A stretch of DNA of 58,954 nt from an uncultured Muribaculaceae bacterium (lineage in GTDB: Bacteria > Bacteroidota > Bacteroidia > Bacteroidales > Muribaculaceae): contig CAKUMB010000012.1 in assembly GCA_934667475.1 (NCBI GenBank), positions 1 through 58,954 of the forward strand, given 5' to 3'. How positions within the stretch are numbered: position 1 is the stretch's first letter; each line of letters begins with the position of its first letter. Position numbers and translations under genes: made by a program. Below the pieces are notes generated by a model that was not told where the DNA came from, did not search any database, and saw only the letters and a program-made list of their open reading frames with translations. Shown here piece after piece: positions 21,559 to 30,831 of the stretch.

Positions 21559-23388
21559 ATGAAAACAAAGTTTTTCTCAATGATGGCCATGGCAGCAATG
21601 CTGCTGGGCACATCGTGCTCCAACGATGAGTTGAGCGAACCCACCAACGGTCAGCCGATGACCGCCAATTTCAGTGTGCAGCTCCCCACGGGCATCAGCG
21701 CCCGCAAGGTAGCCAATGGCGCCAAGAAGGCTTTTGCCGACGGCAAAACAGCCACCAAGCTCAAATACATGGTGTTTGACAAGGACGGCAATCTCATCGA
21801 AGGTCTCGGAGGCGAGAAGGACATCAACCTCACAGCCAACGTGCAAATGCAGCTCACCACAGGCAAGGAATATAAAATCGTGTTCTGGGCAGCCAATGCC
21901 AATGCTCCCTACACCCTCGACGACAACGGCGTAGTCACCGTTGACTACACCAACATCAAGGCCAACGACGAGAGTCTCGACGCCTTCTACCGCTGCTACG
22001 ACTACAAGGCAGGTGCCGAAGTGGAGAACCCCATCAAGCTCTACCGCCCGTTTGCCCAGCTCAACGTGGGCACCAACGACACCGAGGCTGCTGCCAAGAC
22101 AGGCTTCAACAAGGCCGCCGCACAGACCGAGGTTAAGGTTTCTGGCATTGCCAACCAGCTCAACCTGCTCACCGGTGCGGTGAGCGGCGACGCCGAAGTC
22201 ACCTACAAGCTCAACGCCATTCCCGAAGGCGAAACATTCCCCAAGGCTGGCTACGACTACCTGTCGATGGACTATCTGCTGGTAGGTAAGGAAGCCAAGA
22301 GCAACGTTGACGTTAACTGGCAGATCACCGACGGCGCCAACACCATCAACCGCACATTTGCCAACGTCCCCGTTCAGGGCAACTACCGCACCAACATCTA
22401 CGGCGCCCTGCTGACTTCAACCACCGACTTCAACGTGCAAATCGAGCCTGCCTTCGAAACTCCCGACTACGTTTATACAGTTGAGTCGGTTGCCGACCTG
22501 AAAGCTGCTCTTGCCACTCCTGGTGATGTTAACATCGTTCTCGCCAATAATGTGTCGGGCGTAGGAAACACAACCATTCCTGTAGGAAAGACTGTGAATA
22601 TCGACCTGAATGGCAAGACTATGACTCTGAATGGCTGCTTTTTGGACAAGGGTGATCTGAACATAACTAATGGCTCACTGGAATCGTCGTATGACTTGTT
22701 AAAGGGCAATTATAACGCTGTAATATCCATTTTTGCCGATGGCGCCAAGTTTACAATGGATGGCGTAACAGTATACGCCCCTAAAGCTCTTGGAGTGATA
22801 AACACTAACAACGAAGTGACAAATGCCACAGTCAATGTACTGAACAGCACCATAGTGTCGGGATGCTATTGCGTGTCGACAAATGCTGCTAAAGTGGTGG
22901 ACAACACTATCGCCATCGAGAACTGCACCCTTCAGGGCGAGACGCCAGTCATGTATAACGTTAATGGCTCAATCACTATCAAAAACTCAAAACTCAACGG
23001 CTGGCGCCAGGGCATTATGGTTCGCGGCGGAAAAGCCACTGTTGAAAATTGCGAAATAGTGCTGGCCTACAACGAAGAGCTTGGAAAGAGTTTCGAGAAC
23101 TTTGCCAATACAGCAGCAGCGGCTAAGTTCTTTGGCTGGGGAAGTGGTAACAACGTGCCAAGCGCCGCTATTCTGCTTGGCAATGGCACCAGCAATGCCT
23201 ACCAGTATCCCACAACGCTTAACATGAAGGGCACTAAGGTTACTGCCTCTGATCCGTTCCGTGCCGTGCTTGAGCGCAACGGCGGTAAGAATGTCGTAAC
23301 CTACACCGATGGCGGCAATAACACCATCACTGGCAAGTGGCTGAAATACAACGACGCCACCGGCAAATACGACGAAGTTAATAAGTAA
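21559..23388 (+). CDS. Surface lipoprotein, DUF6562 domain plus C-terminal beta-helix (paralogue)
   Basis: The protein has 609 aa and begins MKTKFFSMMAMAAMLLGTSC with lipobox Cys followed by Ser-Asn-Asp-Glu, the surface-export pattern. Residues about 30-305 are DUF6562 and about two-thirds identical to the product of 572-2188, including FAQLNVGTND and VPVQGNYRTNIYG. From about residue 315 the sequence switches to a beta-helix (KTVNIDLNGKTMTLNG, VTVYAPKALGVINTNN, ITIKNSKLNGWRQGIMV) that is not closely similar to the paralogue and whose DNA (about 22,550-23,100) is visibly more AT-rich. The pattern suggests a fixed membrane-proximal scaffold carrying an exchangeable outer domain. The ligand is unknown. 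Confidence 0.85.
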   Translation: MKTKFFSMMAMAAMLLGTSCSNDELSEPTNGQPMTANFSVQLPTGISARKVANGAKKAFADGKTATKLKYMVFDKDGNLIEGLGGEKDINLTANVQMQLTTGKEYKIVFWAANANAPYTLDDNGVVTVDYTNIKANDESLDAFYRCYDYKAGAEVENPIKLYRPFAQLNVGTNDTEAAAKTGFNKAAAQTEVKVSGIANQLNLLTGAVSGDAEVTYKLNAIPEGETFPKAGYDYLSMDYLLVGKEAKSNVDVNWQITDGANTINRTFANVPVQGNYRTNIYGALLTSTTDFNVQIEPAFETPDYVYTVESVADLKAALATPGDVNIVLANNVSGVGNTTIPVGKTVNIDLNGKTMTLNGCFLDKGDLNITNGSLESSYDLLKGNYNAVISIFADGAKFTMDGVTVYAPKALGVINTNNEVTNATVNVLNSTIVSGCYCVSTNAAKVVDNTIAIENCTLQGETPVMYNVNGSITIKNSKLNGWRQGIMVRGGKATVENCEIVLAYNEELGKSFENFANTAAAAKFFGWGSGNNVPSAAILLGNGTSNAYQYPTTLNMKGTKVTASDPFRAVLERNGGKNVVTYTDGGNNTITGKWLKYNDATGKYDEVNK

Positions 23389-23444
23389 TTAATACTACGT
23401 TAGGCTCCGACCGGCCACGGCCGGCCCATAGCCAATCCCACCAA

Positions 23445-23472
23445 GGGGACCGCACCGCGGTCCCCTTTTTTT
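23445..23472 (+). terminator. Terminator of the second DUF6562 gene
   Basis: GGGGACCGC (23445-23453), loop ACC, GCGGTCCCC (23457-23465), then seven T. Confidence 0.92.
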
Positions 23473-23490
23473 CTTTCCCATCCTCATCAT

Positions 23491-23607
23491 CCGCCAGCTG
23501 TCGCATTCCTCCGGAATGCCGTGAGAGGGCGGGCCGTGTGGCAGGCATTTCGCGCGGCCTTCGCATTCGCTGCGCCCGCGCTGCATACCTGCCCACACAC
23601 ACCTTAT
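23491..23607 (+). repeat. 117-bp direct repeat, right copy
   Basis: Same orientation as 21150-21266. It contains the half-palindromes GCATTCCTCCGGAATGC and GCATACCTGCCCACACACAC. Here the left arm of the inverted repeat seen at 21035 is absent, so it is a solo right half. Confidence 0.75.
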
Positions 23608-23689
23608 GCCGCGTCGCATTAAATGTAGAAATAGCGGCAAATTCCCACTGGATGCTGTTAAACTGCAATAATCAATATGTTGTAAAAAC

Positions 23690-23755
23690 ATGTCTTTCTG
23701 TCAAGAAAATCCGTGGGCCATGAATGCCACTGCCGCAATGTGCCTTTATGTCTTT
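23690..23755 (+). repeat. Composite dispersed intergenic repeat
   Basis: Contains TGTCTTTCTGTCAAGAAAAT, GCCATGAATGCCACTGCCGC and AATGTGCCTTTATGTCTTT (23737-23755), modules shared with 2497-2610, 21316-21335 and 34521-34590. Confidence 0.65.
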
Positions 23756-23815
23756 ATCGTCTAAAATCCACCACCCAACCCCAAAAAACGAAAATCCCCA
23801 AGCCTCTATGAAACG

Positions 23816-23850
23816 AAAAAAAGTTCCCAGACATTCCGTCTGGGAACTTT
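23816..23850 (-). terminator. Terminator of the large secreted PKD protein gene
   Basis: AAAGTTCCCAGAC / GTCTGGGAACTTT (about 23820-23832 and 23838-23850) with loop ATTCC; on the minus strand a T-run follows (A-run 23816-23822 on plus). Confidence 0.88.
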
Positions 23851-23877
23851 ATGGTATTGGGAATGCGGTGGTGGCGG

Positions 23878-26800
23878 TTAGCGCACGATCACTTTGCGGC
23901 AGGTGCCGTCGCTGTAGCGCACAATGCTAATCTCGCCCTTGCGCGGCGCGGCTATGCGGCGGCCGTCGATGGTGTACACATCGGTAATCACCGCTTCGGC
24001 CTTGGGCATGGTGGCATCGGTCACGCCTGTGGCCACGCCGTCGTAGCTCACCACGGGTGCTATGGCCATCGATACGGGGTCGTCGGTGTTTTCATACCAC
24101 TTATAGGTGCCGAGGCCGTTGCCCTTTTCGTCCTGGTCTTCCACCAGCTGCCATGTGGTGGTCTTTTGTCCCACCGGGCGGCGCAGGCAGAATATGGCTA
24201 TGTCGTCGCTTGTGTAGGGCGACGTCTCCATCGAACCGTTGGGGAACGGGCCCACGGTGATGAAGAACGGCGTGCCCTTGGCCAGCTTCACCGTCTTGTC
24301 GAGCTTGAGCGAGGTGGCCAGATAGTCATCGTTGCTATACTTCAGGTCGCCCGCCTTAACGCTGGCCGAGGCCAGCACCTCGCCAGGCTCGCGGTTGGCG
24401 CCCACGGCGTTGACCGTCACCTTAATCTCGTCGCTGGGGTTGATACTCGTCACCGATGCAAAGTATATGTTGAGGCTGTCGATGGTGGCGTCGGCCAGCG
24501 GAGCCTGGTAGCGTTCGGCATATTTGTCGATGCCCAGCCAGTTGCTGCCCGCATAGTTGCCATAGTATCCCAGGGCAATTTTTTGTAGGTTGGAGTTCTC
24601 CTCGCTGCTTATGTTCCACACATATTGCGCTCCGCCAGCCTGGATGGCATATTGCAGAATGTCGTTGCTCTGTCCGGCGGCGTTTTTGGCTGTGAGGCCC
24701 ACGCTCACTGTGCCCTTCTTCACAAATGTGACGGTGGGGTTCTGCTCGGTGCTCTTTTCCACATCGGTGTTCTGGAACACCCAGCTCCATGCCGTGGGGT
24801 TGCCAGTGGAGAGGTCGCGGAACTTGACGGGCACGTTGAGGGGCACAAACACGCCCACAAATGGCGACTCATATCCCTCCTCGGGCAGACCGATGAGTGC
24901 CGTGGGGGCCTTCTGGGCCACCACCACCATGGCCTTGCGCGTAGTGGTGGCCGTTTCCTGGCCGCGTGTTGCGGTGAGGGTCACGTCGTAGGTGCCGGCG
25001 GTGTTGTATTTCACCGTCGGGCTTTGGGCGGTGCTGCTCTCGGGCGAGCCGCCAGGGAACTCCCATTTAAGCGATTCTGGGTCGCCCTTAGATGTGCTGG
25101 TGAACGCTATGCTGTCGCCCTCGAATATGAGGATTGCCTCGGCTGCCAAGGGGTCGGTCTGTGCTATGCGGAATCCGTCGATGGCGAGGTCTTCGCCACC
25201 GAAGGGGTACAGGAACTGGAATTTCACCTTCTTGCCGGCATAGGCGGCGAGGTCGAAGCTGAACTTGTTCCAGTTGGGGCCTGTGTAGGCGTTGTCTTGA
25301 GCCCAGTTGAAGGCGTTGAGCAGCGTGGTGCTTTGGCCCGTTGCCTGGTCGATTACGTTAAACGTCCATTTGCCGTAGATGAGGTAGGGGGCTTGGAAGT
25401 AGGCGTAGAACTCCACCTTGCTGCCGTCGCCCATGGTCAGCTCGGGGCTTTCGAGCTTCGATGTGCCGTTGCCGTCGTTGTAGCCTATGCTAATCGAAGT
25501 TGCGTCGCTAGCGTCGATTTTGCCAAAGCCCTTGTTGGCCGGTTTCCAGCCGCTGCCCACGCTCCAGTCTGTCATTGCGTCGGCCGAGTCAAAGCCCTGG
25601 GCATACACCGTCTTCAGCGCCTTGTCGGTGGTGAAGTCGGCCTTCAGCGGCTCGTTGATCACAAACTTGGCCTCCACCACCTCGCTGTTCACATTGTAGC
25701 CGCGCGTCATCACATACAGTGTGCATGTCTTGTCGATGGTGAGCGTGGCTTCCTTGCCTTCTACCACCACCGACTGGGTGGTGTCGCTCTCTTCAAACTC
25801 CTCGGCGCTCTTCACGCTGGTCGAGTACCATATGGTCACGGCGTTGGGGTCGTCGGTGCTTATCTTCACCTGCGTCGGTTCGGTGAATGTGCCGCCGCTG
25901 GGCGTCACCACTGGCGTCTTGAGCGGAGTGCGGGCCACCACGGTCACCTTCATGGTGGCCGTGCCGGGCAGATAGTCGGCGTTGCCGGCAAATGCGGCGG
26001 TGATGGTCACCGTCTGTGTCGCCTTGACATACGATGAATACAGTATGCCGTCTTTGTCGACCGAGCACACGTCCCATGCCGACGACTTGTAGGTGATGGG
26101 CGACAGTTTGTTGGGGTTGAGCAGGTCGGCATATCCGTCGTCGCCCGAGTTGATGGCCACGCTGTCCTTGTAGAACTTCAGCTGCGGGTCTTTGCGAATC
26201 ACATATTTGGCTTCGGCCACGTCGCTGTAGGCGTCGCCGTCTTTGGCCACGGCCTTCAGGGTGGCGGTGGCTGCCACGGCAATGGGGCCGGCATACTGCT
26301 GGCGTGTGCCGCCATCAATGCGCGGGTTGCTGCCGTCGGTGGTGTAGTAGATGGTGCCCTTGGCGGCGCTAATGGTCACCGACTGCGCTGCGTCGTAGGT
26401 GCCCGCCTTCGGGCTGAACACGGGCGCAGCCACGGCCGAAGCCTCTTGCTCATACACCACTTCGAGTTTTTTGATGTAGAGCGGGCCGCGCTGCTCGCTG
26501 GTCTGCTTCAGGTCGATTTGCAGTTTGCCCTCTTGCGGCGTGGCGCCGCTGGCGGTGGTAAATTCATATTCGGCCACTTTGCCGGTGAGGCTGGCAGTGT
26601 CGCTGCCGCTGCACTGGTAGGTTTGGCCGTTGACGCTCACAGCCACCGTGCCGGCATAGGTGCCCTTTTGCACGCGCGCCGATATGCGCACCGTCTTCAC
26701 CTTGCCCACAAATCCGGTGGTCCACAGCGTGGCGCTGGTGGGGGCCTCGCCTGCGCTGCCTATGTATTGGCCGTTGGTCTTGGTGTAGGCATAGCGGTGT

Positions 26801-27015
26801 GTGCCCACTGCCGAGGCGCTCCACTCCACGCCGTTCATGGTGGCGGTGTACACGTCTTTGTCCACGGCGCTGCTGCCGAAGTTGTAGAATCCTTCCGAGG
26901 TCTTGTCGGTGGCGCTCTTTGGCCAGTCGAACGACCACGTCAGCTCGGCCGCTCCTGCCACCGATGGCAATATGGTGAGCATGACGGCCAACATGAATAG
27001 TAGTCTGTTTTTCAT
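23878..27015 (-). CDS. Large secreted multidomain protein with PKD and chitobiase-C-like modules
   Basis: The protein has 1045 aa. A Sec signal (LLFMLAVMLTILPSVAGA) leads to an N-terminal lectin-like beta domain (about 25-190), two chitobiase/hexosaminidase C-terminal-like repeats (about 195-270 with GTIYYTTDGSNPR; about 370-460 with VTIWYST), a jelly-roll-like segment (about 480-640, beginning AQGFDSADAMTDW), two PKD domains (about 650-735 with GTYDVTLTATRG; about 745-850 with SWVFQNTDVE ... GTVSVGLTAKN), another beta domain, and a C-terminal VYTIDGRRI ... GTCRKVIVR that resembles the type IX-secretion sorting tail. No catalytic motif is visible. Likely a cell-surface or exported binding protein. 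Confidence 0.75.
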   Translation of the reverse strand: MKNRLLFMLAVMLTILPSVAGAAELTWSFDWPKSATDKTSEGFYNFGSSAVDKDVYTATMNGVEWSASAVGTHRYAYTKTNGQYIGSAGEAPTSATLWTTGFVGKVKTVRISARVQKGTYAGTVAVSVNGQTYQCSGSDTASLTGKVAEYEFTTASGATPQEGKLQIDLKQTSEQRGPLYIKKLEVVYEQEASAVAAPVFSPKAGTYDAAQSVTISAAKGTIYYTTDGSNPRIDGGTRQQYAGPIAVAATATLKAVAKDGDAYSDVAEAKYVIRKDPQLKFYKDSVAINSGDDGYADLLNPNKLSPITYKSSAWDVCSVDKDGILYSSYVKATQTVTITAAFAGNADYLPGTATMKVTVVARTPLKTPVVTPSGGTFTEPTQVKISTDDPNAVTIWYSTSVKSAEEFEESDTTQSVVVEGKEATLTIDKTCTLYVMTRGYNVNSEVVEAKFVINEPLKADFTTDKALKTVYAQGFDSADAMTDWSVGSGWKPANKGFGKIDASDATSISIGYNDGNGTSKLESPELTMGDGSKVEFYAYFQAPYLIYGKWTFNVIDQATGQSTTLLNAFNWAQDNAYTGPNWNKFSFDLAAYAGKKVKFQFLYPFGGEDLAIDGFRIAQTDPLAAEAILIFEGDSIAFTSTSKGDPESLKWEFPGGSPESSTAQSPTVKYNTAGTYDVTLTATRGQETATTTRKAMVVVAQKAPTALIGLPEEGYESPFVGVFVPLNVPVKFRDLSTGNPTAWSWVFQNTDVEKSTEQNPTVTFVKKGTVSVGLTAKNAAGQSNDILQYAIQAGGAQYVWNISSEENSNLQKIALGYYGNYAGSNWLGIDKYAERYQAPLADATIDSLNIYFASVTSINPSDEIKVTVNAVGANREPGEVLASASVKAGDLKYSNDDYLATSLKLDKTVKLAKGTPFFITVGPFPNGSMETSPYTSDDIAIFCLRRPVGQKTTTWQLVEDQDEKGNGLGTYKWYENTDDPVSMAIAPVVSYDGVATGVTDATMPKAEAVITDVYTIDGRRIAAPRKGEISIVRYSDGTCRKVIVR

Positions 27016-27198
27016 ACTTGGTTCTCCTTCCTTTTTTTAATGAGTTATTATTATGGAATATATTTAGTTGTGTGTCAGGTGTGTGTGCGGCTAAAACGCA
27101 AAGTCGGTTTGTTGGTGCCGGTTCATAATGCGCGCGCAATTGGGGCGGGCGGCTTGTGGCTGCCGTTTCAGCATCTGCCGGGATGGGGGCGGAGGCCC

Positions 27199-27879
27199 TT
27201 ACTGCTTCCAGTCAAAGCTGCTCACTCCGGCACCGGCCTCAAAGTGATATTTGGCTATGCCCAAATCCACCTTGGTGTAAAATCCGCGGCCCGCCTCGGC
27301 CCTCACCGTGCGCCCGTCGGGCAGCAGCGTGAAGGTGAACTTCTGCTGGTTGAGGGCCGTGGGGGCCAGCAGCGCCGACTCCACTCCGCGCTCAAACCAC
27401 TCAGGCTGCCCGCCGGCGCACATGTTGCGGCTCACCTGACTGGCGGCCTTGCAGCGGTGCTGCACGCCCTGTGTGGCACCGTGGCCAATAGCCAGCACGC
27501 ACACCAGCTTATCGCCACTGCCCACTGTGTAGGCCCCGTCCACTTTCTTGTACGACAGGCCCACCCAGCAGGTGTTCAGCCCCAGCGTTTGTGCCAGCAG
27601 CGCCAGCCGCTCGCCGTAGTATCCCACGCGCTCGTCAAGGCCGTCGCCCTTGGGACCCACCATGGCAATGTAGTTGGCCACGCCGCTGAATTTGCCGTAT
27701 CGTGCCAGAAAGCACTTGAATGCCCTTGGCTCGTTGCACACCAGCTGCAGCCGCAGGTGGCCCTTGGCGTTGCAGTCGGCAATGCAGCTTTGCAATATGC
27801 TTTTCTCCTCGTCGCTCAGCGGCTGTGGGGTGTAGGCCCTCACCGAGTGTCGCAGTTTTATAGCCTCGTTGATGTCCAT
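27199..27879 (-). CDS. Nitroreductase-family FMN oxidoreductase
   Basis: The protein (226 aa) opens with the family hallmark INEAIKLRHSVRAYTPQPLS (Arg residues that bind FMN phosphate), followed by LLAQTLGLNTCWVGL (about 92-106), the conserved mid-protein helix, and a C-terminal half with FERGVESALLAPTALNQQKF (about 163-182) that contributes the second flavin-binding region. It belongs to the subgroup with an extended C-terminus (KVDLGIAKYHFE). Substrate cannot be assigned. It lies upstream of, and is co-directional with, the large secreted protein gene with a 183-bp gap. Confidence 0.85.
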   Translation of the reverse strand: MDINEAIKLRHSVRAYTPQPLSDEEKSILQSCIADCNAKGHLRLQLVCNEPRAFKCFLARYGKFSGVANYIAMVGPKGDGLDERVGYYGERLALLAQTLGLNTCWVGLSYKKVDGAYTVGSGDKLVCVLAIGHGATQGVQHRCKAASQVSRNMCAGGQPEWFERGVESALLAPTALNQQKFTFTLLPDGRTVRAEAGRGFYTKVDLGIAKYHFEAGAGVSSFDWKQ

Positions 27880-28013
27880 AGTTGTGCAGTCTGTTAATGT
27901 TGATAATGTGCTAAATTAATAAAAAATAGTATATTTGGCAACAAATATCAAAAAACTGATGCCTTGTGGCTAATGAAGTCAACGATTATTGCCCGAGAAA
28001 TGAAATTTTATTG

Positions 28014-28113
28014 TATTTTTGTAGAAAATAGGCATCGCCTTGGCAAAACACTCAAGCAAGCTTGGTGTTCTGCACTCGGCTTGCACTATTTTTGTAGAAA
28101 ATAGGCATCGCCT
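28014..28113 (+). promoter_or_regulatory. Duplicated promoter segment upstream of the murein-peptide operon
   Basis: TATTTTTGTAGAAAATAGGC followed by ATCGCCT occurs identically at 28014-28040 and 28087-28113 (27 bp each, 73 bp apart). Each starts with TATTTTTG, a -7 box. Upstream of the second, TTG (28062-28064) and CTCGGCTTGCAC resemble the promoter repeats at 58745-58878. Two transcription starts, 118 and 45 bp or so before the ATG, are predicted. Confidence 0.55.
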
Positions 28114-28156
28114 CGGTATGAACCCGAGATATAATTAATATAACCCGATAATTCAA

Positions 28157-29590
28157 ATGAAGACGAAAATTTCGTTAATGGCCCTGATGGCCGCCGCCTC
28201 GATAGGCGTGGCAGCCGCTGCAGGCAACGCGCCTTGGCGCGCCACCGTGGACCGCTGTGTGGCCCAGGGAGAGTTTAAAAAGGCAGAGAAAATCATGAAC
28301 TCTCTGCCTCGCGCCCAACGCAAGGCCGCCGCTGTGCAAATCGACTCAATAAAGCAGATAATGCAACGCATACGCATGGACTTCACCCTTGACCCGGCCG
28401 ACGGTGTGAAGCAGATTCGCGAGCGCATGCCGCAGGTCACCGATGAGCAAATCGAGGCTTGGAAGAGCCAGCGCAAGCTTGAGGTGATGAACATCGACGG
28501 CAAGGAGTGCTGGTTTCGCAAGTCTGTGCGCAACCTGTGGCTCATGGCCGACGAACTGGCCGAGCAGCACCAGCAGGACAAGGAGGAGTCGTTTGAGCAG
28601 TACCGCGGCTACTATGCCCGCGCCATGAGCCACCCCAGCGACAATGCCGGTGTGCGCGACTGGCACCACGCCCGAGTCACCTTCACCCTCGATGTCGACG
28701 CCGACGCCGTGCCGGCCGGCGAGACCCTGCGTGTGTGGATGCCATTCCCCTATGCCAACATGCGCCAGCGCAACATCAAGCTGGAGTCGGCCAACCGCGA
28801 CGTCACCTACAGCGAGGGCAGCAAGCACCACACCGTGTATATGGAGGCCAAGGCCGAGAAGGGCAAGCCCACCCATTTTGAATATACCTTCAGCTACGAC
28901 GTGGGCGAGCGCCACATTGCCAAGCAAGACATGCTGGCCATGGTCAAGCCCTACGACACAAGCAAGGACGACTATAAGCGGTACACAGGCAACGAGGGCC
29001 GCCACGTGGTCATTACCGACTCGCTGCGCAGCCTGGCCCACAGCATTGTGGGCAATGAAACCAACCCCGTGCTGCAGGCCAACATGATTTACTGCTGGAT
29101 CAGCCGCCAGTTCCCATGGGCCGGCGCGCGCGAATACAGCACCATTGCCAACATCCCCGAGTATGTGCTGCTCAACCGCCACGGCGACTGCGGCCAGGTG
29201 GCCCTGCTCTACATCACCCTGACGCGCGCCCTGGGCATACCGTCGCGCTGGGAGAGCGGCTACATGCTGCACCCGGGTGCGCTCAACTTCCACGACTGGG
29301 CCGAGACCTACTACGAGGGTGTGGGCTGGGTGCCCGTCGACCCGTCGTTTGGCCGCGATGTGGTGGACACCAGTATGGAAGACTACTATGCCAGCGGCCT
29401 CGACGTGTATCGCATGGCCAGCAACGAGGCTGTGGGGCAGCCGCTGTCGCCAGCCAAGAAATACATCCGCAGCGAGACGGTCGACTTCCAGTCCGGCGAG
29501 GTGGAGTGGCGCGGAGGCAACCTCTACTACGACAAGTGGCACTCGCACTTCAACCTCGACTCAATGGAGCCCCTGGGTGTGGTGAAATAA
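28157..29590 (+). CDS. Secreted transglutaminase-like cysteine protein
   Basis: The protein (477 aa) has a Sec signal (MALMAAASIGVAAAAG). A helical N-terminal part (about 25-160) precedes beta-rich strands and a transglutaminase-like core with Cys345 in RHGDCGQVAL, His379 in LNFHDWAETYY and Asp395 in WVPVDPS, a complete Cys-His-Asp triad. It is the first gene of a run with an NlpC/P60 peptidase and a dipeptide epimerase, which suggests hydrolysis of murein-derived or similar peptides in the periplasm rather than protein crosslinking. The exact bond cut is unknown. Confidence 0.82.
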   Translation: MKTKISLMALMAAASIGVAAAAGNAPWRATVDRCVAQGEFKKAEKIMNSLPRAQRKAAAVQIDSIKQIMQRIRMDFTLDPADGVKQIRERMPQVTDEQIEAWKSQRKLEVMNIDGKECWFRKSVRNLWLMADELAEQHQQDKEESFEQYRGYYARAMSHPSDNAGVRDWHHARVTFTLDVDADAVPAGETLRVWMPFPYANMRQRNIKLESANRDVTYSEGSKHHTVYMEAKAEKGKPTHFEYTFSYDVGERHIAKQDMLAMVKPYDTSKDDYKRYTGNEGRHVVITDSLRSLAHSIVGNETNPVLQANMIYCWISRQFPWAGAREYSTIANIPEYVLLNRHGDCGQVALLYITLTRALGIPSRWESGYMLHPGALNFHDWAETYYEGVGWVPVDPSFGRDVVDTSMEDYYASGLDVYRMASNEAVGQPLSPAKKYIRSETVDFQSGEVEWRGGNLYYDKWHSHFNLDSMEPLGVVK

Positions 29591-29631
29591 TTCAGTCAAC
29601 TCAACACATAAGACAATATTAATAAAACTCA

Positions 29632-30783
29632 ATGAAGAAGATTGCAAACGCACTGCTCGCCGGCGCCATGGCTCTGGCGGCATGGCAGCCAGTGGCGGCG
29701 CAGAGTGTGGCCCAGGTGCTGCAAGACCTGAAAAAAGAGATTGCCCCCGACAAGCGCACTGCCGTGTGGGACGTGAACACCATCGACCAGAACGGCGTGC
29801 CCACCATTTGGGGCACTGTGGGCACACAAGAGCAAAAAGACGCTGTGACCCAGGCCCTGGCTAAAGCTGGGGTGGGGCAGTGCAGCAACCAGCTGATAGT
29901 GCTCGAAAACTCGCTGCCCGCCGACCACCGCTGGGCTCTGGTGAAACTCTCGATAGCCACGCTGCGCACCAGCGGCGCACACTCGGCCGAAATTGCCACG
30001 CAGGCCATCATGGGCACCCCCGTTAAGGTGATTGCCGCCGATGGCGACTGGTATCGCGTGCAGACGCCCGACAACTACATCGCCTATGTGCCTGGCAACT
30101 CGCTCACCTTTGTCACTGCCGGCAAGCTGCAGCAGTGGAAGGCCGCACGCCGGTGCATCGTCACCGTCTACGACACCCGTCTGGTGACAGAGCCCAAGGG
30201 CGACCAGACGGTTTCCGACCTGGTGCTGGGCAACGTGCTTGAATACAAGGGCGAAAAAGGCAAGTGGGTGCTGCTGGCCACCCCCGACGGCCGCCAGGGC
30301 TACGTGGAAAAGAACTGCGTGGCCGACTTCGCCGCATGGAGCAAGCAAGACTTCAGCGTGGAGCAAGTCGAGAAGACGGCCTTCCGCATGATGGGCTCCG
30401 GCTATCTGTGGGGCGGCACATCCACCAAGGTCACCGACTGCTCGGGCCTGAGCAAGGTGAGCTATTTCAGCAACGCCATCATACTGCAGCGCGATGCCTC
30501 GCAGCAGGCCCTCACCGGCCTCAAAATCAAGGGCAGCGACTGGCAGCAGTGCCAGCCGGGCGACCTGCTGTTTTTCGGCAACAGCGCCACCGGCCGTGTC
30601 ACCCACGTGGGCATCTATCTGCGCGACGGCAAATACATCCACTGCTCGGGCCAGGTGAAGGTCAACAGTCTTGTTGAGGGAGCCGACGACTATCTTTATC
30701 CGGCTCTGTCGGCCAGCCGCGTCAATGGGCAGGTGGGCACCACCGGCATCACTGCCGTGCGCAATCACCCGTGGTATTTTTAA
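29632..30783 (+). CDS. NlpC/P60 dipeptidyl-peptidase, YkfC-like
   Basis: Probable gamma-D-glutamyl-L-diamino acid endopeptidase acting on murein peptides. The protein (383 aa) has a signal peptide ending PVAAQ, SH3b-like domains (about 115-235; DGDWYRVQTPDNYIAYV and GKWVLLATPDGRQGYV) and a C-terminal NlpC/P60 domain with Cys270 (TDCSGLS), His325 (THVGIYL) and His337 (YIHCSG). The architecture and the following epimerase gene match the YkfC/epimerase pair described in Bacteroides. It lies 41 bp after the transglutaminase-like gene. Confidence 0.9.
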   Translation: MKKIANALLAGAMALAAWQPVAAQSVAQVLQDLKKEIAPDKRTAVWDVNTIDQNGVPTIWGTVGTQEQKDAVTQALAKAGVGQCSNQLIVLENSLPADHRWALVKLSIATLRTSGAHSAEIATQAIMGTPVKVIAADGDWYRVQTPDNYIAYVPGNSLTFVTAGKLQQWKAARRCIVTVYDTRLVTEPKGDQTVSDLVLGNVLEYKGEKGKWVLLATPDGRQGYVEKNCVADFAAWSKQDFSVEQVEKTAFRMMGSGYLWGGTSTKVTDCSGLSKVSYFSNAIILQRDASQQALTGLKIKGSDWQQCQPGDLLFFGNSATGRVTHVGIYLRDGKYIHCSGQVKVNSLVEGADDYLYPALSASRVNGQVGTTGITAVRNHPWYF

Positions 30784-30831
30784 TGTAATCAAAAAAAATC
30801 AGTAAGCTAACCCCTCAAAAAGCAACATAAT

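Noticed and set aside
24625..26037. Long plus-strand frame (470 codons) opposite the PKD protein gene
   Set aside because: Antisense shadow: no domain, no promoter, and the minus-strand frame shows signal peptide and PKD repeats.
28014..28113. Two-copy repeat considered as a CRISPR array
   Set aside because: Only two copies, 73 bp apart, inside a promoter region, with no cas genes in the window.
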